Assembly (NCBI RefSeq): GCF_001423765.1
Contig: NZ_LMPG01000012.1
Span: 1-64,000 of the forward strand
Direction of reading: 5' to 3'
DNA: 64,000 nucleotides
DNA from: Sphingomonas sp. Leaf343
GTDB taxonomy: Bacteria; Pseudomonadota; Alphaproteobacteria; Sphingomonadales; Sphingomonadaceae
The position numbers and the translations under genes were made by a program. Shown here piece by piece: positions 25,570 to 32,125 of this stretch (position 1 is the stretch's first letter; the number at the start of each line of letters is the position of its first letter). Below the pieces are notes generated by a model. It worked only from the letters and a program-made list of their open reading frames with translations. It did no database searches and was not told the DNA's origin.

Positions 25570-25950
25570 AATGCGGATGGGCTGACCAAGCGCCAGCTCC
25601 TTCCTCCCGGCGTCGTAAACCGGTCCCGTACTCCTAGGCGCGACGCTGGCGAGCCAGAACGGCGATTGTGGGCGGCGCTCAGGTTATCGGCACCGTCACT
25701 GAAGTTCCGCCGTCAGGTGCCGTTCGGGACCTATCACGCCGACTTCTGCTCGCATGCCGCAAAGCTGATCGTCGAAGTGGACGGCGACGATCATGCCATG
25801 CGGGTCACCACGGATGCCATCCGCACCCGCTTTCTCGAAAACGAAGGTTATCGCGTGATCCGCTTCACCAATTCTGACGTGATGGACAACATCCACGGCG
25901 TGGTGACGATGATTGCGGCCGAAGCTCTTACGCAAAAGGGCCGCCCGTGA
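25561..25950 (+). CDS. DUF559 (Vsr-like) endonuclease-domain protein, second copy
   Basis: About 129 residues from the GTG at 25561. The DUF559 core is present: EPERRLWAALR, LKFRRQVPFGTYHADFCS, KLIVEVDGDDHA and a terminal GYRVIRFTNSDVMDNIHGV, which includes the strand-and-helix end of Vsr-like nucleases. The start is uncertain, because no ATG lies in frame. The frame stays open through the left arm to GTG 25483, which would add residues with the repeat-derived reading PLAPSPLVGEGGARV. It is similar in plan to the gene at 2701 but clearly diverged, so the two did not arise by a recent duplication. Confidence 0.8.
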   Translation: MRGNADGLTKRQLLPPGVVNRSRTPRRDAGEPERRLWAALRLSAPSLKFRRQVPFGTYHADFCSHAAKLIVEVDGDDHAMRVTTDAIRTRFLENEGYRVIRFTNSDVMDNIHGVVTMIAAEALTQKGRP

Positions 25951-25957
25951 CGGACGG

Positions 25958-26017
25958 CCCCCTCACCTTCCCACTGCCAATGGCAGCGGGCCCCTTCCTC
26001 TCCCACAAGGGGAGAGG
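25958..26017. repeat. right arm of DUF559 cassette 2
   Basis: Starts ccccctcaccttccc, continues with ctgccaatggcag, and ends with cctctccc-acaa-ggggagagg. Its outer palindrome and inner edge are the inverse of the left arm at 25505-25569. It begins 8 bases after the DUF559 stop codon. Confidence 0.72.
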
Positions 26018-26027
26018 AGGTACGACC

Positions 26028-26279
26028 TCACCCGGCCTCTTCGAACAGATCGACCGCATTCTGCCCGGTCGCGCTCAGGCGCACCGTGTCGCCCTCGATC
26101 TCGGCGATCAGGCCGATCGGCAGATAATGATGCTTCTGCCCCTGCCCGTCCTCGGTGGAGGGCGAGTCGGTCTTGGTCAGCTTGATGCGGTCGCCATCGA
26201 CATGATCGACGGTGCCGACATGCACGCCGTCCGCACCGATCACCTCGGCATGTTCCTTGATCTGGCTTACATCGACCAT
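26028..26279 (-). CDS. DUF2171-domain protein
   Basis: An 83-residue soluble protein: VSQIKEHAEVIGADGVHVGT, then VDGDRIKLTKTDS, HHYLPIGLIAEIEGDTVRLS. This matches the DUF2171 pattern, a PRC-barrel-like small beta fold that is common in alphaproteobacteria and often linked to stress conditions; the function is unknown. ATG 26279 has AGGAGAAG 4-11 bases upstream. It lies antisense between nrdA and nrdB and next to the right arm of DUF559 cassette 2. Confidence 0.82.
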   Translation of the reverse strand: MVDVSQIKEHAEVIGADGVHVGTVDHVDGDRIKLTKTDSPSTEDGQGQKHHYLPIGLIAEIEGDTVRLSATGQNAVDLFEEAG

Positions 26280-26335
26280 GCGTCTTCTCCTCTAATGGGT
26301 TCGGCATCCGAACGCATGGATGGGGAGTTGGTCGC

Positions 26336-26536
26336 ATGAGCTATAATGTCGTCGTGATGTACGTCGTCGCCGCGGTGCTGGGCATCGGCGGCATCGTCCT
26401 GCTGCTGCGCCTGCGCGGCAACCTGTCGGAGCGTCAGGTCTATGCCTATCGCATGATCGGCATCATGGCCGCCTCCGCCGGCATCGTCCTCGCCATGTCC
26501 GCCACCGCGATGTGGCGGTGGAGCATGGCCATATGA
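26336..26536 (+). CDS. 66-residue protein with two membrane helices
   Basis: Begins MSYNVVVMYVVAAVLGIGG and has two hydrophobic segments (about 5-25 and 41-60) separated by a basic loop RLRGNLSERQVYAYR. A ggggag motif lies about 10 bases upstream. It lies 45 bases before nrdB in the same direction. The family is unknown. Confidence 0.65.
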   Translation: MSYNVVVMYVVAAVLGIGGIVLLLRLRGNLSERQVYAYRMIGIMAASAGIVLAMSATAMWRWSMAI

Positions 26537-26581
26537 ATTCCGCCCCTTCCCCCTTTCCACTATTCGCACCGGAGTAATCCC

Positions 26582-27640
26582 ATGTCCCTCCTTCACGCCT
26601 CCAAGCAGTACAAGCCGTTCGAATACCCTTGGGCGTTCGAGTTCTGGAAGCGTCAGCAGCAGCTCCACTGGCTCCCCGAGGAAGTACCCTTGGGCGAGGA
26701 TTGCCGTGACTGGGCGCAGAAGCTGACCGATCACGAGCGCAATCTGCTGACGCAGATCTTCCGCTTCTTCACGCAAGCCGACGTCGAGGTGCAGGATTGC
26801 TACCACGAGAAATACGGCCGCGTGTTCAAGCCGACCGAGATCAAGATGATGCTGACCGCGTTCAGCAACATGGAGACGGTGCACATCGCCGCCTACAGCC
26901 ACCTGCTCGACACGATCGGCATGCCCGAGAGCGAATATGGCGCCTTCCTCGAATATGCCGAGATGAAGGAAAAGCATGATTACATGCAGAACTTCGGCGT
27001 CGACAACGATCAGGACATCGCCCGCACGCTCGCCATGTTCGGCGGCTTCACGGAGGGCGTGCAGCTCTTCGCCAGCTTCGCGATGCTGATGAACTTCCCG
27101 CGCTTCAACAAGATGAAGGGCATGGGCCAGATCGTCACTTGGTCGATCCGCGACGAGTCCCTGCATTGCGAGGGCATCATCAAGATGTTCCACACCTTCT
27201 GTCAGGAGCGCCAGTGCCTGACCAAGGCGGTGAAGGACGACATCGCCGACGTGTGCCAGACCACGATCCGGCTCGAGGACAATTTCATCGACCTCGCGTT
27301 CGAAATGGGTCCGGTCAACGGCATGACGCCCAAGGAGATCAAGAAGTACATCCGCTTCATCGCCGACTGGCGCATGGGCCAGCTCGGCCTGAAGCCGATC
27401 TACATGATCGACGAGCATCCCCTGCCCTGGCTCGCGCCGATGCTCAACGGCGTCGAGCACGCCAATTTCTTCGAACAGCGCGCCACCGAATATTCGAAGG
27501 CCGCGACCAAGGGCCAGTGGAACGACGTCTGGGACTCGTTCGACAAGCGCCAGAAGGCGAAGATCATCCGCCCGACCGAGCAGGATCTGGGCCTGGAAAC
27601 CGGCGACATGTTCTCGCGGGCTGGCGTGGCGGCGGAGTGA
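26582..27640 (+). CDS. nrdB: class I ribonucleoside-diphosphate reductase, beta subunit
   Basis: A 352-residue R2 protein. The diiron/tyrosyl motifs are visible: METVHIAAYSHLL with E, H and the radical tyrosine in the E-x-x-H-x-x-x-Y spacing, and IRDESLHCEGI with the second E-x-x-H pair. The presence of the tyrosine supports class Ia/Ib-like chemistry. There is no N-terminal ATP-cone here either. The C-terminal tail should dock to NrdA. It is separated from nrdA by 1.1 kb carrying a DUF559 cassette and two small genes. The next gene starts 3 bases after its stop. Confidence 0.94.
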   Translation: MSLLHASKQYKPFEYPWAFEFWKRQQQLHWLPEEVPLGEDCRDWAQKLTDHERNLLTQIFRFFTQADVEVQDCYHEKYGRVFKPTEIKMMLTAFSNMETVHIAAYSHLLDTIGMPESEYGAFLEYAEMKEKHDYMQNFGVDNDQDIARTLAMFGGFTEGVQLFASFAMLMNFPRFNKMKGMGQIVTWSIRDESLHCEGIIKMFHTFCQERQCLTKAVKDDIADVCQTTIRLEDNFIDLAFEMGPVNGMTPKEIKKYIRFIADWRMGQLGLKPIYMIDEHPLPWLAPMLNGVEHANFFEQRATEYSKAATKGQWNDVWDSFDKRQKAKIIRPTEQDLGLETGDMFSRAGVAAE

Positions 27641-27643
27641 GTT

Positions 27644-28711
27644 ATGACTGAAACGATGGACACTGAAGTTGACAGTGACAAAAAAAAGAAGATCAGGCGC
27701 ATCCCGCCTAAAAGAAGTTACCCACGCACCCCTTTAGAAACCTGCGTAAAGTTAGCGAGTATTATAAAGGAAAAGAACGGCGGCAACCCTTGGCCACCAT
27801 CGGAGGTGGCCAAGGCACTAGGCTTAGGTGCAAAATCAAGCAATCTTGATATTTATACCGCGTCGAGTATTCAATACGGGATAACCGAGGGAAGTCGTGC
27901 ATCTAGCCAAATAGCTCTCACGCCTCTCGGTCGTGACATTGTTTACGCAGATAGCCCAGAACGCGAGTTAGCGGCTAAGCGTAGTGCTTTTTTGTCGATA
28001 GATCTCTTTGCCAAGGTATTAGATCACTACGGCGGAAACGAACTTCCTGAAAAAGAGTACCTTTCCAACACTTTACTCCATAAATTTGCTATTCCGCTGG
28101 AACTTCAGGAAGAGTTCATTGACGTATTCCAGAAGAATTGCGAATATGCGAGGATAGGAAAGAACTGGATAGCAAGCGCTCCAGACTCACGCGGAAAAAT
28201 TGACCACAGTCTGCCGATTATTCGTAGCTCGCCGGTATCCGGCAGTGAACTCAAGTGCTTCGTCATCATGCCGCTTGCTGAGCGAAACGACGTTCGCTCT
28301 CGTGGATATTTTAACAAGGTCTACGAAAGCATCATTAAACCGGCTGTGAAGGAGGCGGGTTTTGTCGCGCAGACAGCCATGAGAACAGGAAGTGACCTGA
28401 TTCACTCAACGATCATCAATGAAATAGCAGACGCTGATATAGTGCTAGCCGACTTGACCGACCACAACCCCAATGTTCTATTCGAACTTGGGTTACGCAT
28501 GGCTGAAAATAAGCCAGTTGCAATCATAAAGTCAGACGATACTGGCCGTATCTTCGATGTCGACAATTTGTTACGAGTTCAAGAGTACGACGCAAACTTG
28601 TGGCCATCTACCGTAGGTCAAGATATTCCAAAAATAGCGGAACACGTAAAGGCGACTTGGGAAAATAGAAACGCTGGCCGATCTTATATTGATATCCTGC
28701 GCGGCAAGTAA
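27644..28711 (+). CDS. putative effector: winged-helix-like N-terminus plus NDT/TIR-like domain
   Basis: A 355-residue protein in DNA that is far richer in A+T (about 40-50% G+C in the lines I counted) than its neighbours, hence probably acquired. Residues 1-190 are helical with a lysine-rich start and a HTH-like segment (WPPSEVAKALGL). Residues 203-300 match the nucleoside deoxyribosyltransferase/TIR-like superfamily: CFVIMPL (205-211), an IINEIADADIVLADLTD strand-helix, and NPNVLFELG with E281 in the position of the catalytic glutamate. Such domains occur as NAD- or nucleotide-consuming effectors in anti-phage systems. It starts 3 bases after nrdB with the ggag of the nrdB end as ribosome-binding site. 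A defence role is inference. Confidence 0.75.
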   Translation: MTETMDTEVDSDKKKKIRRIPPKRSYPRTPLETCVKLASIIKEKNGGNPWPPSEVAKALGLGAKSSNLDIYTASSIQYGITEGSRASSQIALTPLGRDIVYADSPERELAAKRSAFLSIDLFAKVLDHYGGNELPEKEYLSNTLLHKFAIPLELQEEFIDVFQKNCEYARIGKNWIASAPDSRGKIDHSLPIIRSSPVSGSELKCFVIMPLAERNDVRSRGYFNKVYESIIKPAVKEAGFVAQTAMRTGSDLIHSTIINEIADADIVLADLTDHNPNVLFELGLRMAENKPVAIIKSDDTGRIFDVDNLLRVQEYDANLWPSTVGQDIPKIAEHVKATWENRNAGRSYIDILRGK

Positions 28712-28724
28712 ACGATGATGGCCC

Positions 28725-28895
28725 TCACTCTACCACCGCCTCATTCCCCGCAAAGCTCAACCGCGTGATCCCCGCGCTCTTCACTTCGGCCAGCACCTAG
28801 TCGAAGCGGTCGTAGCGCGCCTCCGGGTCGGCGCGCATCACCAGCAGCGCGGCGGGATCTGCGCGCAGCGCCTTGACTCGCGCCGGCACCGCCAT
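28725..28895 (-). pseudogene. exbD/tolR remnant with in-frame stop
   Basis: Read on the minus strand, this stretch gives VKALRADPAALLVMRADPEA, then RYDRFD, a TAG stop (28797-28799), and VLAEVKSAGITRLSFAGNEA. That is the C-terminal periplasmic part of an ExbD/TolR biopolymer transport protein. The membrane anchor and the first half are missing, and the in-frame stop confirms decay. The intact upstream part is not in this window. Confidence 0.75.
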
Positions 28896-28899
28896 GCCA

Positions 28900-29190
28900 T
28901 TAATAAGCCAACGGCGGATAAGGCCGCCGGGTATGCAGCACCGTCAGTACGTCGATCTCGCTTTCCGATGCGACGGCTTAGACGATCAAATACGGCAAGC
29001 CGACGACGGAAAACTCCCGCGTCCCGTCCACCTGCCCGGCTCGACCAAAAAACGGGAACTGCCCGAACATCATTGCCATCTGGACGATCCGGCTGACCAC
29101 CCGATCCGCAGCAACGCGATTATCTTCCGCGATCCAGTCGCGGATCGCCTGAAGGTCGTCCTGCGCCTGCGGCGTAAAACTAACCCTCAA
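28900..29190 (-). pseudogene. ParE/RelE-family toxin gene with premature stop
   Basis: The frame starts MRVSFTPQAQDDLQAIRDWI at 29190 and continues through VSRIVQMAMMFGQFPFFGRA and REFSVVGLPYLIV, the ParE fold. A TAA at 28978-28980 ends it at 70 residues. The frame then continues AVASESEIDVLTVLHTRRPYPP to a second stop at 28900-28902, which is exactly the missing ParE C-terminus. The TAA is therefore probably a nonsense mutation, most simply from a tyrosine codon, and the toxin is likely inactive. The antitoxin gene overlaps its start. Confidence 0.8.
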
Positions 29191-29359
29191 GCGAGAGGTT
29201 TCGCAGCACCTGCTCCACCGGGATCATCGCCGACCGATCGCGGCTCTGCTCCAGCCCGCGCTTGACCTTGGCCCGCTTCCACGCGGCGTAGCCCGGCTCC
29301 ATCGTCTTGCCGTCATCGGGCGTCTCATGGTCAGCACGTGTAGCCACGCTGTTGAACAT
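29180..29359 (-). CDS. ParD/RHH-type antitoxin of a ParE system
   Basis: A 59-residue protein with MEPGYAAWKRAKVKRGLEQS, RDRSAMIPVEQVLRN. This is the pattern of the small antitoxins paired with this ParE group (a binding helix rich in lysine and arginine and a C-terminal 'IPVEQVLR' toxin-binding segment). An internal ATG at residue 20 is an alternative start. It overlaps the toxin start by 11 bases. It is intact while the toxin is broken. Confidence 0.72.
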   Translation of the reverse strand: MFNSVATRADHETPDDGKTMEPGYAAWKRAKVKRGLEQSRDRSAMIPVEQVLRNLSLEG

Positions 29360-29397
29360 AAGCAGATCGACGCGTGGGGCAAGAGCCAACCCCACCC

Positions 29398-29736
29398 TCA
29401 CCGCCCCCGTCTCACCGGCACCGAAAAGTCCGCCGGCTTGTCCGCCACCCAGCGCAGGAAGCGCGCGATCGCGGGGTGTTCGCGCAGGACCGCCGGGTCG
29501 GCATAGGCCCGCGCCAACTCCCCGTTCGGCAGCGTCGCGTGGATCGTGCGGTGGCAGATCGGGTGGACCGGGGCGGTGACGCGGCCGCCTTCGCTTTTGG
29601 GCACCAGATGATGCCACTCCACCCGTGCGCCCAGCGGCCGTTGGCACAGCGCGCAAACCGGCGGGGGTGTCGCTTCGACGGCGGCGCGGGCCGCTGCCGC
29701 TGCGAGGCCCGCCTTGCGCTTCACCCTGCCGGTCAT
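29398..29736 (-). CDS. HNH endonuclease
   Basis: About 112 residues from ATG 29736. It contains a zinc-ribbon-like CALCQRPLG, the HNH core VEWHHLVPKSEGG and PVHPICHRTIHATLPN, followed by a helical tail. The H-H...N/H...H arrangement and the CxxC are typical for bacterial HNH nucleases. The start at MTGRVKRKAG was preferred; the open frame extends 26 codons upstream. It lies in the small accessory island next to the toxin-antitoxin remnant. The role (defence, mobility or repair) cannot be decided. Confidence 0.82.
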   Translation of the reverse strand: MTGRVKRKAGLAAAAARAAVEATPPPVCALCQRPLGARVEWHHLVPKSEGGRVTAPVHPICHRTIHATLPNGELARAYADPAVLREHPAIARFLRWVADKPADFSVPVRRGR

Positions 29737-29865
29737 GACCGGGATGTGGGTGGCCGCCGGGCCATGCGAAAGGGCCGCTGCCATAGCGCCCTCACCAGCA
29801 CGACCCGCCACCATCCCGCCGATCCCGTGCCGGTTTCTTAACCCCCGACAGGGCAGGACATTTCC

Positions 29866-30060
29866 ATGCCGATGTCCCGCCTGTTCCGCAGCCGCTGGTC
29901 CGCACTCCTGTGGGCGGGCGGGATCGTCTGGACGGCGTACGACGTCGCCGGGTCTGCGCCGCGGGAGAACGCAGCGGCCAATGCCGCGCTGGTCGACGCC
30001 ACGGGCGAAGCGGTCGACGCTGCCGACCTGATCGCCGTCACCAACGCCGCCGGTTTGTAG
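29866..30060 (+). CDS. 64-residue membrane-anchored hypothetical protein
   Basis: Begins MPMSRLFRSRWSALLWAGGI and has one hydrophobic helix (about 12-24), then an alanine-rich, acidic periplasmic-looking tail ending VTNAAGL. A ggcaggac ribosome-binding site lies about 7 bases upstream. It is the only gene in this gap and is followed by a strong terminator-like hairpin. No family was recognised. Confidence 0.6.
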   Translation: MPMSRLFRSRWSALLWAGGIVWTAYDVAGSAPRENAAANAALVDATGEAVDAADLIAVTNAAGL

Positions 30061-30073
30061 CAGACACGAAAAA

Positions 30074-30103
30074 GGCGGGGCGCGACCATCGTCGCGCCCC
30101 GCC
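30074..30103 (-). terminator. rho-independent terminator downstream of the barrel gene
   Basis: A perfect 13-base stem ggcggggcgcgac / gtcgcgccccgcc with a 4-base loop. On the minus strand it is followed by TTTTTC, so it terminates the gene at 30127-30729. It may also serve the convergent small gene that ends at 30060. Confidence 0.85.
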
Positions 30104-30126
30104 CCTTCCTCGCCGAAGCGCTGCGA

Positions 30127-30729
30127 CTAGAAGTGCAGCACCGCGCCGGCCATCGGGCGGAAGCTGTCCGCCGAACCGAAGGTCGAAACCTCGAAGCGGA
30201 ACCGCACGCCGGCATTGCCGGTGATGCCCGACAGGCCGATGTCCTTCGGGCCGACTTCGGCGCCGACGCCGTACGTCACGGCGTGGAAATCGGGGCTGTC
30301 CTTGCCGAAGCGGGCGAAGTTCACCCACTGGTAGCCGACCTTGCCGTAGAACAGGCCGCTCTCGCCGGCGCGGAAGCCGAAGCGGCCGGCGGCGCCGTAC
30401 TGCCAGTCGATGTCGCCCGAGAAGCCCTTGGCGGCGTTACCCTCGACGCCGACGAACACCGGTCCGAGCGGCACGTTCACGCCGACCACGCCCTGCACCA
30501 GGCCGCCGTCCAGCTTGTTGCCGCCATTGATCGCCGTCGCGGGGATGCCGTGGCCCGGGTTGCGGTCGAAGCCTTCCCAGCCGCCGAGCACGGCGACGTA
30601 GGGATCGATGCCGAAGGCGCGCGTACCGTCCGGTGCGCGGGCGGCATCGGCGGGGATATCGTCCTGCGCGAAAGCGGGGATGGCGGCGGTGACGGCCAGG
30701 AGGGCGGCGGCGAAGGAGAGCTTACGCAT
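30127..30729 (-). CDS. outer-membrane beta-barrel protein
   Basis: A 200-residue protein with a clear signal peptide (MRKLSFAAALLAVTAAIPAF, cleavage after AFA). Alternating strands follow (FGIDPYVAVLGGWEGF, LFYGKVGYQWVNF, VRFRFEVSTF) and it ends in a phenylalanine (AVLHF), as outer membrane proteins require for BAM assembly. It resembles the small opacity/OmpA-like porin-family barrels of sphingomonads. A terminator is present downstream. Confidence 0.85.
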   Translation of the reverse strand: MRKLSFAAALLAVTAAIPAFAQDDIPADAARAPDGTRAFGIDPYVAVLGGWEGFDRNPGHGIPATAINGGNKLDGGLVQGVVGVNVPLGPVFVGVEGNAAKGFSGDIDWQYGAAGRFGFRAGESGLFYGKVGYQWVNFARFGKDSPDFHAVTYGVGAEVGPKDIGLSGITGNAGVRFRFEVSTFGSADSFRPMAGAVLHF

Positions 30730-30977
30730 CGAAAATGACCTTGTTGGTTCAACTATCCGGTCGGGGTCTTGGTCGAACCAGTCCCCATCCAGGCAATGCA
30801 GAAGCCTTCAGTGACAGGTTTGTTGCAGCGCAATGTTCCGATCCCATGTACTTTCCGCCCGGTGTTGCAGGAACGACACGGTTCCTGTCACCCAAGTGAA
30901 TGAAACATGTCTCAACCAAGGCTTTCCGTCATGTTCGCCTTGTTCTGGCCACAAGCTGTGCGCGCGGCAGCGAACGA

Positions 30978-31712
30978 TCAGGTGACGCTGCACCGCAGCG
31001 GTGGTTGCCCGGGAACCCGCCAGTCGGCGTCCCGTCCCTGGCCGCGAAGCTCCGCGCCCTGCCCCGAATAGCCGATGCCGGACGCGACGCGCTGCTGCTC
31101 CAGCCGCCACGTCGTTCGGCCCATGTCGGCCAATGCCGTCTGCCGACGATTGTCGAACACAACCGTCAGGGACCGGCCATCCGCACAGCGGTAAACGGCG
31201 TCGACACGGACCGGTATCGCCGGGGACAGATCGATGCGCTCGATCTTCCACGCCCGGTCGCCACTCCGGCCCCGCTGCAACGTCGCCTCTCCGGTGTAGA
31301 GCATCTGGCGACCGCCGGCGGCGGTGGCGACGATCTCCAGCGGCACCGTCATGGCATCGACACTCCGGTCCGCAACGGCGCGCCCGACCTCGGCGATGAA
31401 CCTCTCATATCCGTCCCGCTCGCGTTCGACGCGACCCATGTTCGCCGGATCGCGCCAGTCCAGTCGCGCATCGCGCCACCGTCGATCGACCAGAGCGGCG
31501 AACATGCCACGCACGACATCACCCGCGGCCTGCTCATCCGCCGGCACCGCGGCAACGGCGGCGTAATTCCCGATATCGGCGGCGGCCTCATTGGCCGCCG
31601 CCGCAAGGTCGATTGCGTTTCCGGTCTTGGCCGAAGCCTCGACCTCGTTCGTGCAGCCCGTTCCGATGAGGCTCACCAATGTGAGCGCGATGCCGATCCG
31701 GGCGCAAAGCAC
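30978..31712 (-). CDS. lipoprotein with C-terminal MliC-type domain
   Basis: A 244-residue protein from a GTG start. The leader ends in LIGTGC, a lipobox with cysteine about 20. The middle (residues about 50-160) is helical and unassigned. The C-terminus VYRCADGRSLTVVFDN, WRLEQQRVASGIGYS and a final CSVT resembles the MliC/PliC membrane-bound lysozyme inhibitor fold, with a cysteine pair. It may protect peptidoglycan from c-type lysozyme. It follows the acidic protein gene at 31717 with a 4-base gap. Confidence 0.7.
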   Translation of the reverse strand: MLCARIGIALTLVSLIGTGCTNEVEASAKTGNAIDLAAAANEAAADIGNYAAVAAVPADEQAAGDVVRGMFAALVDRRWRDARLDWRDPANMGRVERERDGYERFIAEVGRAVADRSVDAMTVPLEIVATAAGGRQMLYTGEATLQRGRSGDRAWKIERIDLSPAIPVRVDAVYRCADGRSLTVVFDNRRQTALADMGRTTWRLEQQRVASGIGYSGQGAELRGQGRDADWRVPGQPPLRCSVT

Positions 31713-31716
31713 CCCG

Positions 31717-32061
31717 TCAGGGTTTCAGGGCGACGTCGTCGGCGTCGTCGAGGTCTTCGTCATCGTCGATGCTGCCGTCGTCCAGTTCCTCCTGAACGTC
31801 GTCCTCGTCGATGTCGTCCTCATCCATCGTCACGGTCGAATCGGTTTCGCCGACTTCGTCGTCCGTCATGTCGAGATCGTCGATCGCCTCGCCTTCCGCG
31901 TCCTCGTCGCCCAGATCGGGGTCGAGATCGGTCAGGACGATGCCGTCGGTCGGGCCGTTGCGCGTCGCCTCCAGAATTTCGGCGCGCTGGCTCTCGTCAT
32001 AGCCTTCCTCGTCCCAACCATCGTCGCCGGTGCCGTGGCCGGGAATCTGCTGACCGCCCAT
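31717..32061 (-). CDS. very acidic 114-residue protein
   Basis: About 47 of 114 residues are aspartate or glutamate by my count, with stretches such as MDEDDIDEDDVQEELDDGS. There is no signal peptide or membrane helix and very few basic residues. It is probably largely disordered. Proteins of this composition can bind metals, mimic nucleic acids or be co-factors of basic partners; none of these can be shown here. It is co-directional and 4 bases apart from the MliC-type gene. The family is unknown. Confidence 0.6.
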   Translation of the reverse strand: MGGQQIPGHGTGDDGWDEEGYDESQRAEILEATRNGPTDGIVLTDLDPDLGDEDAEGEAIDDLDMTDDEVGETDSTVTMDEDDIDEDDVQEELDDGSIDDDEDLDDADDVALKP

Positions 32062-32125
32062 GTCGTCGTCCTCTTCTTGATCTGTGCAAGGTCGAACGGC
32101 GGGCTTGGCATGGCGGTTCCGTCGT

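Larger units (their letters stand above)
25505..26017. mobile_element. DUF559 cassette 2 with inverted composite palindromic ends
   Basis: A 513-base unit between nrdA and the small genes before nrdB. The left arm (25505-25569) and right arm (25958-26017) are inverted relative to each other: an outer palindrome ctctcccc-ttgt-gggagag, an inner imperfect hairpin, and gaggggg/ccccctc at the inner edge. The DUF559 gene occupies the middle. The repeat sequence differs from cassette 1, but the plan is the same. Mobility is inferred. Confidence 0.6.
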
